Below are positions 33,914-33,933 of a stretch of 33,933 nucleotides of DNA, one piece after another. The translations under genes and the position numbers were made by a program. This stretch comes from an uncultured Oscillospiraceae bacterium. GTDB lineage: Bacteria > Bacillota > Clostridia > Oscillospirales > Ruminococcaceae. The stretch is from contig USBI01000014.1 in the NCBI GenBank assembly GCA_900552945.1, positions 1 through 33,933 on the forward strand. Direction: 5' to 3'. The notes under the pieces were generated by a model that worked only from the letters and a program-made list of their open reading frames with translations, did not search any database and had not been told where the DNA came from. The first letter of the stretch is position 1; every line of letters starts with the position of its first letter.

Positions 33914-33933
33914 CTGTCTCTTATACACATCTG
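33914..33933. other. Nextera transposase adapter contamination
   Basis: The 19 bases at 33914-33932 are exactly the Tn5 mosaic end used in Nextera libraries (CTGTCTCTTATACACATCT). The next base, G, matches the first base of the read-1 side adapter extension. These bases are not from the organism. Confidence 0.97.

Overview
The window is a moderately GC-rich fragment of a spore-forming Gram-positive anaerobe, most likely a gut Clostridia member near the Oscillospiraceae/Ruminococcaceae. Evidence: a SpoVT sporulation regulator, the Gram-positive nusA-ylxR-ylxQ-infB order with a short NusA, NrnA, strong GGAGG-type ribosome binding sites, frequent GTG/TTG starts, an alpha-L-fucosidase, and a ferredoxin-like aldo/keto reductase. 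It is a draft contig. The last 20 bases are Nextera transposase adapter, so the sirtuin gene at the right edge is truncated. The beta-helix gene at the left edge has also lost its N-terminus.

Layout: (1) 1-1905, 5'-truncated right-handed beta-helix protein, ending in a terminator. (2) 2065-2601, spoVT behind a sigma-G-like promoter. (3) 2642-10697, the conserved translation/RNA-metabolism cluster rimP-nusA-ylxR(rnpM)-ylxQ-infB-rbfA-nrnA-truB-ribF, with one sigma-A promoter and a leader hairpin before rimP and a second hairpin before nrnA. (4) 10705-10889, tRNA-Leu(UAG) with its own promoter and terminator. (5) 11258-15149, membrane and lipid-related genes: DUF1275 protein, YcxB-like protein, zinc-dependent phospholipase C-like protein, UMF1-type MFS transporter. 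(6) 15465-16587, a frameshifted DUF6512 membrane protein on the minus strand, divergent from a cupin. (7) 16801-19668, minus strand: a GtrB-like glycosyltransferase then a DUF885 lipoprotein metallopeptidase. A divergent HxlR regulator has a perfect inverted repeat at its presumed transcription start. (8) 20598-22595, GNAT acetyltransferase plus NhaC-type antiporter. (9) 22928-28436, Fe-S aldo/keto reductase then a moxR-DUF58-transglutaminase operon. (10) 28571-30079, minus-strand GH29 alpha-L-fucosidase. (11) 30354-31235, divergent membrane-anchored metallophosphoesterase. (12) 31335-33913, a tightly overlapping minus-strand operon: sirtuin (partial), alpha/beta-hydrolase, YaaA, DUF5131.

Most of the window is recognisable housekeeping or accessory content, and I see no CRISPR array, insertion sequence, prophage or obvious defence island. 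The least-described assemblies are the coupled sirtuin/esterase/YaaA/DUF5131 operon, the HxlR control region with its operator-like repeat, and the hairpins inside the rimP-nrnA cluster. Function calls come from reading the translated sequences for family motifs, not from database searches. Promoter and terminator calls come from reading the bases.
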